The position numbers were made by a program, and so were the translations under genes. DNA of 64,000 bases from Samsoniella hepiali (lineage: Eukaryota; Ascomycota; Sordariomycetes; Hypocreales; Cordycipitaceae), in the NCBI GenBank assembly GCA_001455915.2, contig LNDK02000066.1, positions 2,728,001-2,792,000 of the forward strand, written 5' to 3'. Below the pieces are notes generated by a model, which saw only the letters and a list, made by a program, of their open reading frames with translations, had not been told where the DNA came from and did no database searches. Positions 22,733-33,397 of the stretch are shown one piece after another. Numbering within the stretch: position 1 is the first letter of the stretch; every line of letters starts with the position of its first letter.

Positions 22733-24844
22733 ATGTCGCAGGTCGAGGTCAATTGGGATCTCGACAGCGACGAGATCGCCTCCATCGCATCCGAGGAGCT
22801 CCACGAAAACAGACCCAACCGCTGGAAAGGATCTAAATCAACATGGCGCCACGTCACCGAGGAAGAGCGCATGCTGTGGCGCTCGATGAAGCAGCTGCAG
22901 GATGAGGATTTAGGCGTGCACCTATACAATACCTTTGCGTTGAAGAAACGCGCAGCTGATCCGAAGACTGCCAAAGACTTGGTATTGCAAACGGTATGCT
23001 GATACCTGACCATACTCTATTGCAAGATAACCCTGCTAATATAGCTCTAGGAAGATGGACAAAACGTCGTCTGGGCGCCACCGAAGATGTGGACGGCCTG
23101 GCCCATGCCGCAGAGTCATCTACCGCCCGCCGGGCTATTCAAAGACGAAGGCGACGGCGATGATGAGTTTACTTTTCGTCGCAAGGAAAGGATGACACCC
23201 ATCTCAGAGCTCAAAGCGGAAATCACAGCCACCATCTTACGGATTGCCAAGGAGCGATTTTCCCGCCGCAAGCCGCCGCAACCAGTCAAGCCGTCGATCG
23301 AAATTCCGGCATCGCCCCGTCCAGGCGATGAAAGCAACGAATACTCTTCTGACGAAGCAGAAATAGAATTTGCCATACAAATTGCCGAGAAACAGGCTAC
23401 CGATGTTTCCTTTACCGATGATGAGCAGCCCAGTGCACACAGCGGGAAGAACACTGACAAAACATACGATCCCGTCGTTTCGGCGGATGATGACCTCTCG
23501 ACGTCGCTTTTGAAGCCCTCCGTGCAGCACATTCTATCTCAAGTCGACAAAACCCTCACCATCCTACATAATACGCGCGTAGCGGGCCTCAGCTACCTGT
23601 CCGACTCTTCTGAGACGGAGACGGAGGAGGAATCAGACACTTCGCGCCCATCGACCCGCAAACGCCGACGCGGTCGTCCGCGACTGCCGCCGCAGCCGAG
23701 TGCCGCCGCATCGCCTAGCGGCTCAAACTCACGCCGCGGGCGACCCAGGAAAATCCAAGTGCCGAAACAAGGGGAAACGCAGGAGGAGATGGAGCTGCGC
23801 CTCGCAAGACGCGACCATAGACGCCTACCCACCACCGACGACGATCGCGAGGCGGCCTTTGAAGAATGGCTCCGGCAAGGCGACGAGCGAGTCGCGCGCG
23901 AGCAGCGCCGGCTTTCCAGCAGACCCGTGTCCGAAGAGCCTGAATCACAGGATGGCGACGACGATGGGGGTGGTATGGCCGGCGAGGGTCTCGACACAGA
24001 GGCGAGGGCCAATGCACAGAGAAAGATACGCCGCTGGGGCTTGCGCGATTGGAGCGACGTCGTGGGCGCCGCCGCCCTCGCCGGGTTCCCACCGGATGTC
24101 ATTGCGCGCACGACGCAGCGCTGCGCCAACCTGTTTGGCCAAGGCATGGCCCTGACGCGGCTTGACGAGGTGCCCGCGGCACGGGCCGGTGCCAGCGTCC
24201 GCACCACCACGTACCAGCCCGAACGCATCCGTCTGTCCGCGTCCCCGAGCGATAGCGACGATGAAGACGACGCCGACGACGGCGAGACAGAGCGCGAAGC
24301 CAGCCTGAAGCAGCGCCGCATCGCCTCCCGCCAGGCGTCGCTGGCGGCGCGCACCAGCCGCGAAGCCAGCACCGACACGCCGCGCAGTCGCGGACGGCCA
24401 ACCCTCACCCCCTCCTCGCCGCAGCAGCAGCACAGCGGCTTCCCGCACGACGACGACGGCGTCTCCTCCCGCTCGCGCTCGCGGTCACGGTCGCGGTCGC
24501 GGTCCTCGGCAGGGCTCCTCCTGTTTTGCCCGCTGGCGTCGTGCGACCGCGCCGCGACCGGCTTCGCGCGGCGCGCCAACCTACGCCGGCACATGCGTCT
24601 CGTGCATCCCGGCCGTGAAGACTATGAGGATGATGTCGTCGCCGCGGCCGCCGCCGCGGGCGAGGACAGTGACGACGAGACGCTCGGCGCCGTCCACGTC
24701 GACGGGTTCCTGCGCACCGTCCACCCGGGCGCGGGCTGGCGCGGTGAGGACGCCCTGAGCAGGAAGAGGCGCGGGCACGCGCGGCCGCCCACGGGCCGTC
24801 CGGCGAAGAAGATGGACATTGCTTCGTCCGGGGACTCGGACTGA
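22733..24844 (+). CDS. Rrn9-domain protein (RNA polymerase I upstream activation factor-like) with AT-hooks and a C2H2 finger
   Basis: Exons are 22733-22993 and 23051-24844, 684 aa. The intron begins GTATGC, contains TGCTAAT, and ends CTCTAG; the nearer ATAG would give an immediate stop. The N-terminal 140 residues match the Rrn9 pattern ('ENRPNRWKGSKSTWR', 'E.ERMLWRSMKQL.DEDL..HLYN', 'WAPPKMWTAWPMP', then 'ISELKAEITATILRIAKERF'). In yeast, Rrn9 is a subunit of the upstream activation factor for RNA polymerase I at rDNA. Two AT-hook cores (RRGRPR) lie near residues 295 and 316, and a third GRP core near 534. An Arg-Ser repeat lies near 565-575. A C2H2 finger (C-x4-C-x15-H-x4-H) lies at about 580-606. 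The middle is acidic and low in complexity. DNA binding is inferred from these motifs. It lies 357 bp downstream of Pescadillo on the same strand. Confidence 0.82.
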
Positions 24845-25337
24845 TACTAACCTTGACCTTTGAATGGTCCCCCACGCGCTGTTTTCTCCCTTTTTTTTGT
24901 ATACCAACCCCGTGTTTTGCAGCATGGACGGACTAAGGTCCGAGCGCATCTAGATGGACATATACCGTTGTTTACTGTTAAGAAAATAATACCCTTCAAG
25001 TTGTAATTCGCATTACAGTTCCTGCTTTCCATTTCTTCGTCTATCTATAAGAGGGTAAACCCCAAGAACGCTACGCATATAAAACTCAATCAACACCAGA
25101 AAGCAACATCCAAAAAGAAAATGACATGAAAAGAATAAGAATGATTTGTTGTGGGTGTATGTATGTATGTGTAAGAAAACGGGGGGTATCTAGTAAAAAG
25201 TGCTTGCAACTGTCTTTGCCCCTGGCCATGCGTCCGTCCATCTCCTGTGTAAACCAACCCGGCCAGAAACAACAGCAAAACAAACAAACGAGTGCTGAAA
25301 GTGTACCATCAAAACAAAAAGTTCCCCAACCCCATGA

Positions 25338-25373
<36 letters not shown>

Positions 25374-25628
25374 CCAACTGTCCAACTGAACAAGAAAATT
25401 TTGGTTCTAAGGAATTAAGCTATATCTCCTTTTCGCCTTTCCAAAACAAAAACTCCACTGCCTGGCCGTTTTGAGAATGATGAATGCTTCCGATTTTGCG
25501 AGTCGAATAGGTATATATAAGATGTGAAAAGTGTGCGTAGGTATCCTTCGGACTTCTTTAGTAGGAAGGAGTTGCCAGATGGCGAGGTTATTAAGCCACC
25601 TGGTCATTAAAATTTGGTAGAGGCTGTT
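24845..25628. other. convergent 3' intergenic region
   Basis: This is the region between the stops of the Rrn9-domain gene and kinesin-5. It is AT-rich, with a TG microsatellite at 25339-25369 and a GTAT repeat near 25157-25170. There is no credible ORF. Confidence 0.65.
25339..25369. repeat. TG microsatellite
   Basis: Fifteen TG dinucleotides plus a final T, uninterrupted, in the 3' flank shared by two converging genes. Confidence 0.95.
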
Positions 25629-28600
25629 TTATTTCAGCCGTGGGCTCTTTCTCTTAGAGCCCGCCGCCGTCAGTGACGAGAGGGGAAAGTTTTCGCGCCC
25701 CTCTGCCGTGACGCCCGGCCGCTTGATGCCCGCCACGCTGCGCACAGTTCTAGTGCTGCGCTTGAACAGGGGCATCGTCGCATTCTCCACGGGCACGGAC
25801 ATGGTGCTCGCGCGGGGCTCAAATCCCAAGGGCACGGGCGCCGTCAGGTTCGACGTCACGTTGGGGTTGACTTCGCGCAGGCTCGCGCCGAGCTGGTACG
25901 TGTCAGTAACGCTGTCGTCGCTGGGGCTGGGGGCCGTGGCCGCCGCTGCCAATGCGGCAGGGGACGGGCGCGACGAGGAGGAGCTTGCCTTGGTAGAGAG
26001 GTCCGGTTGCTGCGGCTGCGGCGACAGATCGGCAAAGACAATGGTATGGTCCAAATCGGTAGAGCGGTCCACCACCAACGGCGAGGCCGGCATGCTCTTG
26101 TCCTCCTCCTCGTCGATCGTGCCCTCGGCCATATTATTGGTTCGTGGCAAGACGGTTGGGTATTGATAGACAGCCTTTTGGGGCGTGTCACCCGTCGGCT
26201 GGTACTCCTGGAGGGTCGTGGTGGAAATGCCCTCGCGTAGGTTTGTTAAAGGTTGGCACAGCTGCGAATCGAGCGGCTCCAGAGCTTCACGCATGTCGTT
26301 GGTGTCCAGCTCCATCTCCTCGCCGACGTTCTTGACCCTGTCAAACGTGGACTTGAAGTGCGACAAGATGTTACTGAACGACTGCTCGACGGTGTTGGAC
26401 AGAGCCTGCACCGACTGGCCGTGGCTCTCATGGTGCGTCGTGTTTTCTGTGCGAGCATGAGCGACAAAGTCATCCAGCGCAAGCATCTTGGAGCCCAGAT
26501 CCTCGACCTGCTCGTCGACGACACGCACAGTCTCGGCATGCACCGACTTGGCCGTGTTCTGAATAGCAGTGCTTTGCTCGCTAGCGCTGTTCCAATCGTC
26601 CTTGAGCTTCGTTTTGAGTTGCTCTCGAGACTTCTTGACTTCTTCCAGAAGCTCGCCTTCTTTTTCGTCCCACACATCCATGCCTTCGTTATATTGCGTA
26701 ACGGCACCTTCCAGAGTGGTGCTAGATTCAGTGACCGATTTTTGAATCTGCGAGGCTTTGTCGGCAAATCTCGATTCCTGCGTCTCAGCCTGCGTGTTGA
26801 TCAATGACGTGATCTGCGCAAGCAGCCTCTGACGATCCTCCGTGGCTTGTCGTCGCTCTTCGCCGATGACTTCTTGGATGCGCAGCGAGGTGCTGGAGCT
26901 CTGCAGAACAGCCGCATTTGTTGCGATCTGGAGCTGGCGTCGGAGGTTGTCCGACTCGCTACGCTGGGCTGTAATGTGTTTGACAAGGTCTTCAAATACG
27001 GATTTGAAGTCTTTGCCCATAGAAGAATACGAGTTGTGCAGGTGTGTGTGTAGATTGCCCATCTCGGCGATGACATCGGCAGCAATCTTCTCCGCAGCGG
27101 TAGAGATGACCTGTAAGCTTTCACCCACGCGCTCTTTCACGCTGTCACGGATGGCATTGATTTCTTCAAGCGTCTCGTCCATCTCATCCTTGGATTTTTG
27201 CTTCTGTTCCAGCAGAAGTTTCTTGGAATCGGCAAAGGCATTGAGCTGCTCGTCAAGGAAAGCTTGTGTTGTTGATACCTTCTGAAGCTCTTCCTCGATA
27301 AATGTAGCCATGCGCGTGGAGATGCTGGAGATGTGCTCGCGCTGCTCGTCTTGAAAGTCAGCCACGCGGCGCTCAACCATAGACGTGACGTCGGAAACTT
27401 GAATCTGCGAAGTGCCCCAGGTAGCCCTGTTGATGGACTGTAGATCCGATTTTCGCTTATTCTTTGCATGCAGCCCGCTAACGTCATTTACTGTTCGCTG
27501 GAGCTTGTGGATGAGTTCGCCGCCAATCTTGGTGAGCTTTTCTTCCGTAGCCTCGTGGGCTTTGCGCAGCTCAGTCTCCTCGGCCAGTGATTTATGCGTC
27601 ATTTTCAGCACCATCTCAACCTCATGCAGCAGTCCCTTTGTGTCGTCGAGCTGCGTTCGGGCGCCGTCGTGATCCTTCTTCAGTCCCATAAACGAAGTGT
27701 TCAAGGAATACAGCTCATGTGTTTTATTACGCAGGTTCGTCTCAAGTGTTTCGATCTTGGCGCCTTGCTCCTCCGCCACGATTCTTCGCGACTCGCTTTC
27801 TGCCGTCATATCCTCGTACATCTCGTTGGATAGATAAACGCCATTGCGTAGACGGGTGGATATTAATTCGCTCTTGAGCTTCTCAATCTCAGCGGTGAAT
27901 TCTTTGAGGAGTGTCTTCTTCGGTATGGCATTAAGTTGTGGTTTGTTTCGGATGTTTTTGGCGCGGAAGGCATATTCCAGTGTCGATATCGTTTCTTCCA
28001 GGTTACTTTTTGAGGGTGAGATTGTGGCGATGATGCAAGTCTTTGTTCGTCCACCAAGGGAGTCTTGAAGGAGCCGCGTGAGTTTTGATTCTCTGTAGGG
28101 GATATGCGCACTGCGGTCGACAAGAGCGTTGATGACGCGGCCCAGAGTCAGCAGCGATTTGTTGATGAGGCCAGCCTCAGCGGCACGTTTGTTCTCGGCA
28201 CCCGAACGCTGAATGTTTTCACTGCCCGCAAGATCAACGAGGTTGAGCTTGCCGGCGCTGATAAGATCCTCGCTGCCGTTTTCGTTGACCTTTTTCACGT
28301 AGGCGGTAATGGTGAATACAGTATGACTTCGCGAGCTGAGATCGTTGCACTTGGTGGCGGCGACCTGGCGCTTCAAGCTACCATTCTGTAGCACCTTGAT
28401 ACCCTCGCTCGAGTCTTTGATGTGCTTTTCCTCCATGCCCTGCACCATGGTGCCGGCGTGGCCTTTTCGTGACGCGTCGTCGTAGATTTTGAGTTTGGCG
28501 GTCTCTTCAACAGAGAGCAAATCGCGCAACTCTTCGTTGTACAGCTCGATAAAAGACACTTTGACGCAGTGCTCAGTGTCGTCAAGTTCAAGCTTTCGAA

Positions 28601-29174
28601 ACAGTTGTTGGAGCACGCGCGGGATGATGCCGGCTTCGTCGGACAGCATACCTAGCGTCTCCGTCATGTCGCCAGACATTGTGTACGTCTTTCCTGTGCC
28701 CGTTTGTCCGTATGCGAAGATTGTGCAGTTATAGCCAGAGAGCATCTCCTCGAGGATCGGTCGGACCGTGTCGTCAAATACCATCTCCTGGTCTGCCGCG
28801 GTCGAAAAGACGCGATCAAACGCATATGTCTTGTTGCTCAGCGAGTTGGGGCCCATGGACAGGTCGACATGATTTCCCTTGCCGTCGGCCTTGACGACAA
28901 CAGCACTGTTCTCTTTGACTTCTCGCGCGTTACGACCGCGACAGCGGACCACAACGTTAATGTTGGTCTCCTCGCCGCCAAAGGTACTCATACGGGACCC
29001 GGTGTCTAGTTCATAGTCGCGCTCCTTGCGCTTCGCGCCGGTGGCCATATTTGATATGAGGGAGCCGGCGGGCGATGCTGCGCCGGCGCGCACACCGTGG
29101 CGCGCGGTCGATGTTCTCGTCGTTTGCCGGACGCTGGTGCGGCTCGAGGTGCCGGATCTCACGCTGGAGCTCAT
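25629..29174 (-). CDS. bimC: kinesin-5 motor protein (BimC/Cut7/Eg5 family)
   Basis: One uninterrupted exon of 1181 aa from the ATG at 29174. Kinesin-5 is a plus-end-directed homotetrameric motor that slides antiparallel spindle microtubules and is needed for bipolar spindles. After a Ser/Thr/Arg-rich tail of about 60 residues, the motor domain runs from about 70 to 415, with the P-loop GQTGTGKT at 156-163, switch I NDLSSRSH at 277-284 and switch II DLAGSE at 314-319. Long coiled coils with many Glu/Lys/Gln residues fill about 425-980. A BimC box with the CDK site TPQK begins near 997, the position typical of the subfamily, and the end is basic (KRKSPRLK) and may act in nuclear import. Length fits fungal kinesin-5 (about 1,100-1,200). 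The lack of introns across 3.5 kb is unusual beside its neighbours but not suspicious. Confidence 0.96.
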   Translation of the reverse strand: MSSSVRSGTSSRTSVRQTTRTSTARHGVRAGAASPAGSLISNMATGAKRKERDYELDTGSRMSTFGGEETNINVVVRCRGRNAREVKENSAVVVKADGKGNHVDLSMGPNSLSNKTYAFDRVFSTAADQEMVFDDTVRPILEEMLSGYNCTIFAYGQTGTGKTYTMSGDMTETLGMLSDEAGIIPRVLQQLFRKLELDDTEHCVKVSFIELYNEELRDLLSVEETAKLKIYDDASRKGHAGTMVQGMEEKHIKDSSEGIKVLQNGSLKRQVAATKCNDLSSRSHTVFTITAYVKKVNENGSEDLISAGKLNLVDLAGSENIQRSGAENKRAAEAGLINKSLLTLGRVINALVDRSAHIPYRESKLTRLLQDSLGGRTKTCIIATISPSKSNLEETISTLEYAFRAKNIRNKPQLNAIPKKTLLKEFTAEIEKLKSELISTRLRNGVYLSNEMYEDMTAESESRRIVAEEQGAKIETLETNLRNKTHELYSLNTSFMGLKKDHDGARTQLDDTKGLLHEVEMVLKMTHKSLAEETELRKAHEATEEKLTKIGGELIHKLQRTVNDVSGLHAKNKRKSDLQSINRATWGTSQIQVSDVTSMVERRVADFQDEQREHISSISTRMATFIEEELQKVSTTQAFLDEQLNAFADSKKLLLEQKQKSKDEMDETLEEINAIRDSVKERVGESLQVISTAAEKIAADVIAEMGNLHTHLHNSYSSMGKDFKSVFEDLVKHITAQRSESDNLRRQLQIATNAAVLQSSSTSLRIQEVIGEERRQATEDRQRLLAQITSLINTQAETQESRFADKASQIQKSVTESSTTLEGAVTQYNEGMDVWDEKEGELLEEVKKSREQLKTKLKDDWNSASEQSTAIQNTAKSVHAETVRVVDEQVEDLGSKMLALDDFVAHARTENTTHHESHGQSVQALSNTVEQSFSNILSHFKSTFDRVKNVGEEMELDTNDMREALEPLDSQLCQPLTNLREGISTTTLQEYQPTGDTPQKAVYQYPTVLPRTNNMAEGTIDEEEDKSMPASPLVVDRSTDLDHTIVFADLSPQPQQPDLSTKASSSSSRPSPAALAAAATAPSPSDDSVTDTYQLGASLREVNPNVTSNLTAPVPLGFEPRASTMSVPVENATMPLFKRSTRTVRSVAGIKRPGVTAEGRENFPLSSLTAAGSKRKSPRLK

Positions 29175-30220
29175 GGTTGACCGGCTTAGCTCCCGGTCGG
29201 AGCGTTGTCGTAGATGAGCCAGCTTGGATGAGTTTTTCTGGTCTGATCCCGGATTGCGGCGCGTCCGGGATGCCGAGGTGGAGGGTGGGATGGTCGCGGT
29301 TGCTGGTAATGGCGAAGGCTAGGTTGTTTTGCGTTGCAGTGCCTGCCGCGTCGCGCCGGTTTTTCGGGATATGATACTCGAGATATTAACGTTGGATAGA
29401 GCATTAATATGACCCCCCGGCATGCAAAGCGCAAATAAGGTGTAGGTCGATCGGTGTGTGCACTGGTGGGGAGGGGCTTTGTGCCGTAGCTGCTCATGGG
29501 TGTTGTGGCTTTAGTTGCACGGTCTGTGTATTTCAGCACAAAATGGCCAATCGGCGTGGAGCCACAGAGCGGGTATCAACAAGGCCGAGCTGCGTTTCCA
29601 CAGCAACCAGTCCAAGGTCGACAGAGCAGTCGTGAATATTGTGCAGGAGGAAGGAAATATTGACTTTTCGGAAATATACTTTCAGCCAGATGATTGTACT
29701 CAACACTTGTTATCTTTTGAGCCACCGATTATGTTCGATCGGGCGGCAGATTTAGTGTCTCTTCACCGAGTACGCGACGCGCCCGCACGCGAGCGCCGTG
29801 CCACAGGCAGCTTACCCTGGAACGGTTATATCAAGACGAACTCAGCGGTCAATTCTGCTCTCACATGTCGAAAAATTAATTAACAGCTGGTCTTCGGCAT
29901 AAGATAGCGGTACCATCATACAACATGTTTCGGTCTAGACGTTTGGTCGCAGTATTTGTAATACCCATCTATGTCTGGGTTGTCAACAGCCTGGCTTCAG
30001 TAAGGTGAAGAGAAAATTGATTATCCTCGCAATTAAATCGTATTCAAAAGCAGTCGATATATACATGTATGTAAATTACTTTTTTTGCCAAAACAAATTC
30101 CCAAAATGCAATTACTCCACTACTTTAATGCAAATGCAGCATGTACGGATGCACCGAGTTGAATCTCCGAGGTGCGGATATATGCAGTTGAAAGTCCAGA
30201 TGCGCTATCGGATGCAAAAT
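29175..30220. other. intergenic, kinesin-5 promoter and MFS gene 3' flank
   Basis: About 1 kb with no supportable gene. The longest + strand frame (29515-29883) begins at a non-ATG codon, and its product matches nothing I know. AT-rich sequence at 30000-30130 likely belongs to the 3' flank of the transporter gene. Confidence 0.55.
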
Positions 30221-32110
30221 TTACTTTTCAGTTGTCTGCGTTACAACAGCGGCATTTCCAGTCTCCTCGTCATTCTTCTGGTTCTTTAGTCTTTCTTCGG
30301 CCTTGAGTGTCTGCAGGCCAGTTTTGTGCTCGGTATGCTGCTTGGACAGAGTGGTTTGCTTGATGAATAGACTGGCAAGGAGTCCGAGGAAGCAGCTGCA
30401 AGTAAAGACGGCGAACATGATTTGGATGGAGTTCGAGTAGGCCGTCCTTACTATCTGGCGATCATCCACAGGCAGTGTCTTGATACGGTCAACATTGGAC
30501 GCGGCATCGGTACCGGCGAACATGCGGGCAACGTCCGGGCCAAGCGCGGCGGCCAGATGGCCTTGCTGAGCTTGCATCCTGTTGGCAATGACAACACCGC
30601 CTACGGCGACTGATGTAGCGGTGCAGAGCTGGCGCACGAACTGTAGACTAGAGGTGGCGGCACCGATATCTCTGGGTGCAACATTGGCCTGTAGAGCGAT
30701 GAGAGGAGCCTGGAAATTGGGGCCGATACCCAAGCCAGCAATCATCTGGAAGAGAACAATACGTTCCCAGTGGGGGCGATCGCCAAGGTAGGTGAAGAGG
30801 CCAAAGCCAAGAGTTGAGCAGGCTAGGCCACTGGTAATGACGATTTTGTATTTTCCAGTCTTGTTGATGAAGAAGCCAATGAAGGCAGACATGAGCGACA
30901 TGACAGAAACAAACGGCAGCAGATAGACACCCGAGAGTAGCGAGTTGGCACCGAGGACTGACTGGAAATACAGTGGCAGATAGTAGCTTCCAGAGATGAA
31001 GGTGAAAGCGTGGAGCGACGAGGTCACGTACGTGGCGATGCTAGTTCGCGTGTTAAATAGTCGAATAGGAATGACGGGGAACTTGGCAATGCGGGATTCA
31101 TAGAAGAGGAAAATGGCAATGGCCACGGCGCCAAATACAAGGAGGCAGATGACGGTGGCAGAGTCCCAGGGAAACTGGCTGCCGCCGAATTCCAGGCCCA
31201 TGAGCAGCATAATGGTGCCGCCGATAATCAGGATGTTGCCGATCCAATCGATGGCCGCCAGGCCCGCCTTGACAGGCGTACGCGGGTTATGCAGCTTGAG
31301 GAAGAAGAGCAGGATGAAGAAGGCGAGGCCGCCACAGGGCAGGTTGATCCAGAAGCACCAGCGCCACGAGACCTTCTGGGTAAAGGCGCCGCCGATGATG
31401 GGCCCGATGGCCGAGGCAAAGGCCCAGATCATGCCGAGGAAGCCAAAGTAGACGCCGCGCTTGCGGGCGGAGAAGAGGTCGGCGACGCAGATGTTGGGCA
31501 GGACAATGGTGCCGCCGCCGCCGACGCCCTGGATGGCGCGGGCGGCGATGAGCATGCCCATGCTGGTGCTGAGGGCGCAGAGCAGCGAGCCGACCCAGAA
31601 GACGACGACGGCGGTCATGAGGATGGGCTTGCGGCCGAAAATGTCCGACAGCTTGCCCCAGGTCGGGACGAGGGCGGCGCTGCCCAGCATGTAGGCGCTG
31701 CCGATCCAGACGTAGCCCGACGTCGACTGGAAGTGGGCCGAGATGGTGGGCACGGCCGTCGTGACAATGGTCATGTCGAGCGCCGCGAGGAACAGCGCGA
31801 TGCAGAGGGCGAGCATGACGAGCGTCGTCTCGAGCCGGGTGCGCTCGGCCTCGGGGGCGACGACGGCGGCCGGCGCCGCCTCCTTGCCACTGTCGCCGTT
31901 GGGAGGCGTAGCGTTGTCGTTGGTGGTGGTGTTGGTGGTGGTGGTGGCGGCGGGCGCCTCGACGGGATGCTGCTCCTTGGATGCATTGTCCGGGGTTGAC
32001 GACGAGGATGTTTCGAGGGGCGTCGCATAACCGTCCGTTTCCTTGTTCAGATCGGCGGCATTGATGGTGGTGCCGTCTGCACTGAGACGGTCTTCAGACT
32101 TGGGCGACAT
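30221..32110 (-). CDS. MFS transporter, DHA2-type drug/proton antiporter
   Basis: Single exon, 629 aa, start ATG at 32110. Residues 1-94 are hydrophilic, Thr/Ala/Asn-rich and cytosolic in character. About 14 hydrophobic segments follow, as in the 14-helix DHA2 subfamily. Motif D1 LDMTIVTTAVPTI lies at 111-123 and motif A (GKLSDIFGRKP) at 152-162. An antiporter motif C-like stretch (GFLGMIWAFASAIGPIIGG) lies near 223-241. Members export toxic compounds, secondary metabolites or iron-siderophores, or import such compounds; the substrate cannot be read from sequence. The C-terminal tail is charged. No biosynthetic genes lie next to it, so a role in self-resistance is unsupported. A promoter region of about 1.3 kb lies upstream and includes a 17-base A tract. 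Confidence 0.92.
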   Translation of the reverse strand: MSPKSEDRLSADGTTINAADLNKETDGYATPLETSSSSTPDNASKEQHPVEAPAATTTTNTTTNDNATPPNGDSGKEAAPAAVVAPEAERTRLETTLVMLALCIALFLAALDMTIVTTAVPTISAHFQSTSGYVWIGSAYMLGSAALVPTWGKLSDIFGRKPILMTAVVVFWVGSLLCALSTSMGMLIAARAIQGVGGGGTIVLPNICVADLFSARKRGVYFGFLGMIWAFASAIGPIIGGAFTQKVSWRWCFWINLPCGGLAFFILLFFLKLHNPRTPVKAGLAAIDWIGNILIIGGTIMLLMGLEFGGSQFPWDSATVICLLVFGAVAIAIFLFYESRIAKFPVIPIRLFNTRTSIATYVTSSLHAFTFISGSYYLPLYFQSVLGANSLLSGVYLLPFVSVMSLMSAFIGFFINKTGKYKIVITSGLACSTLGFGLFTYLGDRPHWERIVLFQMIAGLGIGPNFQAPLIALQANVAPRDIGAATSSLQFVRQLCTATSVAVGGVVIANRMQAQQGHLAAALGPDVARMFAGTDAASNVDRIKTLPVDDRQIVRTAYSNSIQIMFAVFTCSCFLGLLASLFIKQTTLSKQHTEHKTGLQTLKAEERLKNQKNDEETGNAAVVTQTTEK

Positions 32111-33397
32111 GGCGGGCGGGCGGCCGAAAGTGATTCAGAAAACGGGCTTTGTCGATGTGTTGTAGAGCCCTGTCTCAGCATGCAGTATTGTCTTCGACCT
32201 GCATCACGGAGCCCTGGGTGCTGCAATTTTAAGGAGAAGGACAAGGGCAAAGCATCTATTATAGCAGAAAAAAAAAAAAAAAAAGAGTCACTGACTAGTT
32301 ATTAGGACAGCCCCATGGGTAGCGGTTTCGTAGTAGAGTTAGTGGATGCCGGCCGTGGGGGGAGGGCCCGATTAATAACTTTTCACTTGGCAGTTCCGTC
32401 TCCTGGACCGCGAACGTGGGATGTCCGACGACCGACGAGTCATCATGGCGCGATTTGTTTTGCTTCGCCTGGGGCCATGCTCTAATTAAAACGTGCTCAA
32501 TGAATGGAACTGTAGAGCGACTACCTATTCCTAGAAATCGAGACCTTTGTTAAAAAAAAAAGAAGGGCCAGAGACGGAAAACTGCATAGCCCGTTTGCCA
32601 TCTCTCCTCCCACGCCTGGTGGCGGCAGCCAGCCGTTGTGGGCGCGCCACCAAACAGACAAACGGCTTGCGGGTGGGCCATTCCTGGAGCACAGCAGAAA
32701 TACGAGAGGGCGCCCGCATCCTGTAGACGTGGCTAAGAAAAACCCAACCCAATCCTATTGAATCCCATCTTTCTGGCATTTTGCCCCCAAGTCCCTAGAG
32801 CCAGACCTAGACTGGGAAAAAAGTCTCCGAGTGTTGCGCGAGCGGCCGAGTCCAACGTCGTTGGCAAAGCAGGACAAAGTGTCGCCGACGACGGCCGGCA
32901 CGAGTACCCACGCCCTCCCGTCGGATTTAAAGCCGGAGCAAGCACGCCAGCTGCCTAATGCGGTAGTCCTAACTGCGAGCCTCAGTAACACTACAGCGAC
33001 CACAGGGTGTCATGCAGCTGCGTGTTGCCAAAAGCCGACCCTGCATGCAATATTGGAAAATGTCTGTGATTAATTCAAGCTGCGGCAGCTCAGCAAAGAA
33101 ACCTAGCCTTTGTATCGATCGCCATCGGGCTTACATGGCGTCGGAACCATCAGCTCCACATATGCACCCCAGACCTGGACACGGCCGAGTTACAGAAATC
33201 AGTTCTTGTAATGCTTGAGATATACTAATATTATACGACTCTGTGCACTGCAAGTTGAACGAATTGATAATGCCTCAACGCCAAGTCCAAAAACAAAAAA
33301 ACTGCTGATCCAAACAGCAGAAACAATGTACCATGCTCGCACGCACGCGCCCCCAAAAACAGGCCTGTAGTCTCAGTGTATCAAAAACATTAGTGCA
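32111..33397. other. intergenic, MFS transporter promoter
   Basis: 1.29 kb between two genes on the minus strand. It contains a 17-base A tract at 32268-32284 about 160 bp upstream of the transporter start. No credible coding sequence is seen. Confidence 0.6.

Noticed and set aside
23593..24594. 333-codon minus-strand open frame
   Set aside because: Antisense shadow of the Rrn9-domain gene; Ser/Arg-rich low complexity.
29515..29883. 122-codon + strand frame upstream of kinesin-5
   Set aside because: It begins at a non-ATG codon, lacks a plausible start, and matches no family; kept only as a note.
31289..31999. 236-codon + strand open frame rich in Gly and acidic residues
   Set aside because: Antisense shadow of the MFS transporter's N-terminal half.
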